A DNA stretch of 6,149 nucleotides from an uncultured Candidatus Melainabacteria bacterium (GTDB lineage Bacteria > Cyanobacteriota > Vampirovibrionia > Gastranaerophilales > Gastranaerophilaceae): positions 1 through 6,149 of the forward strand of contig CAKUZI010000023.1 of the NCBI GenBank assembly GCA_934717855.1, in the 5' to 3' direction. A program made the position numbers and the translations under genes. How positions within the stretch are numbered: the first letter of the stretch is position 1; the number at the start of each line of letters is the position of its first letter. Shown in pieces: positions 5,455 to 6,149 of this stretch. Below the pieces are notes generated by a model, which was not told the origin of the DNA, did no database searches, and saw only the letters and a list, made by a program, of their open reading frames with translations.

Positions 5455-6149
5455 ATGGAGAAAGAAAAAAGAAGAATAAGTAAAATGATGACTACTGTAA
5501 TAATTATTGGCATATTGTTAGTTATATATGGTATTTTGTGGGGAATATACCATGTATTAACAAAACCGAGCAGTAATGTTGATATAGAAATAGGAAGGCA
5601 TTCTACAACTGCGGTATATTCAAATACAAATGCGCTTATACCAAATAAGTCGGATATGGAATATTCACTTTACGCTGCAGATGCAATATTAGACGAACAA
5701 TTTAGCTACAATGGGCCAACTTTTAATTTGGAAAACATATTTGTAAAATCAAAGGTAGAGCTAGAGAATCAATTAAAGACTTATATTGGAACGGATAAAG
5801 TAAAAACGGATGATGGAGAAGTTTTAGTTTTAAGCGAAAAATATAATGATGAATTTTTTGCTAGCAACAATTTAGCAATAGTGATGATTCCTAATGTAAT
5901 GCATAATGTAGAAGTGAAAAGTGTAAGAAAAAATAGATTGACAGTCATAATAAATATCAAGGATGAACAATATGTGACTAGTACGGCAATTTTAACTGAA
6001 CCAAGTTTTATTTTTGTAACGCTTGATAAAAGTGTTGAAACTGTTAATTTTAATATTTACAAGACTACGAGCTATGAAAAAAATGAGAACTATAAAGCAA
6101 CTTTTATATTTGCAGGAGTTGCTATTACAATTATAGTTATAATTATAGC
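5455..6149 (+). CDS. Unrecognised membrane protein with extracytoplasmic region (3'-truncated by window edge)
   Basis: The frame is open from ATG 5455 to the end of the window (231 codons plus two bases) and starts after AAAGGGG (5442-5448), six bases upstream. It was missing from a simple closed-frame search because no stop is in view. The protein begins with a basic stretch (MEKEKRR), then a hydrophobic segment at about 13-33 (TTVIIIGILLVIYGILWGIY), which should be a signal anchor with the N terminus inside. Residues 34 to about 214 are polar, with a predicted mix of strands and helices and no cysteine. A second hydrophobic segment begins at about 216 (TFIFAGVAITIIVIII) and runs off the window. 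The likely topology is two membrane helices flanking a roughly 180-residue domain outside the membrane. I recognise no family or motif and give no function. An apparent promoter with an overlapping palindrome lies just upstream, so it begins a transcription unit. Confidence 0.75.
   Translation, partial: MEKEKRRISKMMTTVIIIGILLVIYGILWGIYHVLTKPSSNVDIEIGRHSTTAVYSNTNALIPNKSDMEYSLYAADAILDEQFSYNGPTFNLENIFVKSKVELENQLKTYIGTDKVKTDDGEVLVLSEKYNDEFFASNNLAIVMIPNVMHNVEVKSVRKNRLTVIINIKDEQYVTSTAILTEPSFIFVTLDKSVETVNFNIYKTTSYEKNENYKATFIFAGVAITIIVIII

Noticed and set aside
4196..5514. TTATTGGC shared by the tRNA 3' end (4196-4203) and 5502-5514 as possible att repeats
   Set aside because: Only eight bases match, the right copy lies inside the coding sequence of the membrane protein, and no integrase gene is present.

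Overview
The window looks like part of a low-GC Firmicutes chromosome, most likely an anaerobic member of the Clostridia. The reasons are the strong A+T bias, the purine-rich GGAGG-type ribosome binding sites, the set of protein families (a clostridial-type nucleoside kinase, an RNHCP-domain zinc protein, a long U32/DUF3656 protein and a Cys/Gly-rich small protein), and a tRNA gene that encodes its own CCA. UAA and UAG both terminate recognisable genes and tryptophan is written TGG, so the ordinary bacterial code applies.

Layout from left to right. Positions 1-624 (+) hold the 3' part of a uridine-kinase-like nucleoside kinase whose start lies outside the window. A small zinc-ribbon-type RNHCP protein follows at 779-1093 (+). 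It converges on a long U32 family protein at 1155-3701 (-), and a hairpin between them can serve as terminator for both. A short divergent region (3702-3833) separates the U32 gene from a 71-residue Cys/Gly-rich protein at 3834-4049 (+). Upstream of that gene is a sequence resembling a late mother-cell sporulation promoter (sigma-K/sigma-E type). After its terminator come tRNA-Thr(CGT) (4132-4207) and the tRNA's own terminator. The stop codon of the next gene lies inside that terminator hairpin. This next gene, on the minus strand, is a YhcG/DUF1016-type PDDEXK nuclease interrupted by an in-frame amber codon (4240-5271). Last is the beginning of an unrecognised membrane protein (5455 to the window end, +), preceded by a near-consensus promoter that overlaps a perfect 15-bp inverted repeat.

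No single pathway links these genes. Most are independent transcription units with their own promoters and terminators. The kinase and U32 protein look like core genes (nucleotide salvage, RNA modification). The nuclease stands out as accessory DNA: it sits directly against the tRNA terminator, it is decaying, and its two flanking hairpins share a 9-bp sequence. The points most worth a second look are the amber-disrupted nuclease, the putative sporulation promoter with the Cys/Gly protein, the palindrome over the last promoter, and the anticodon-stem mismatch in tRNA-Thr. I found no multi-gene novel system, CRISPR array or insertion sequence.
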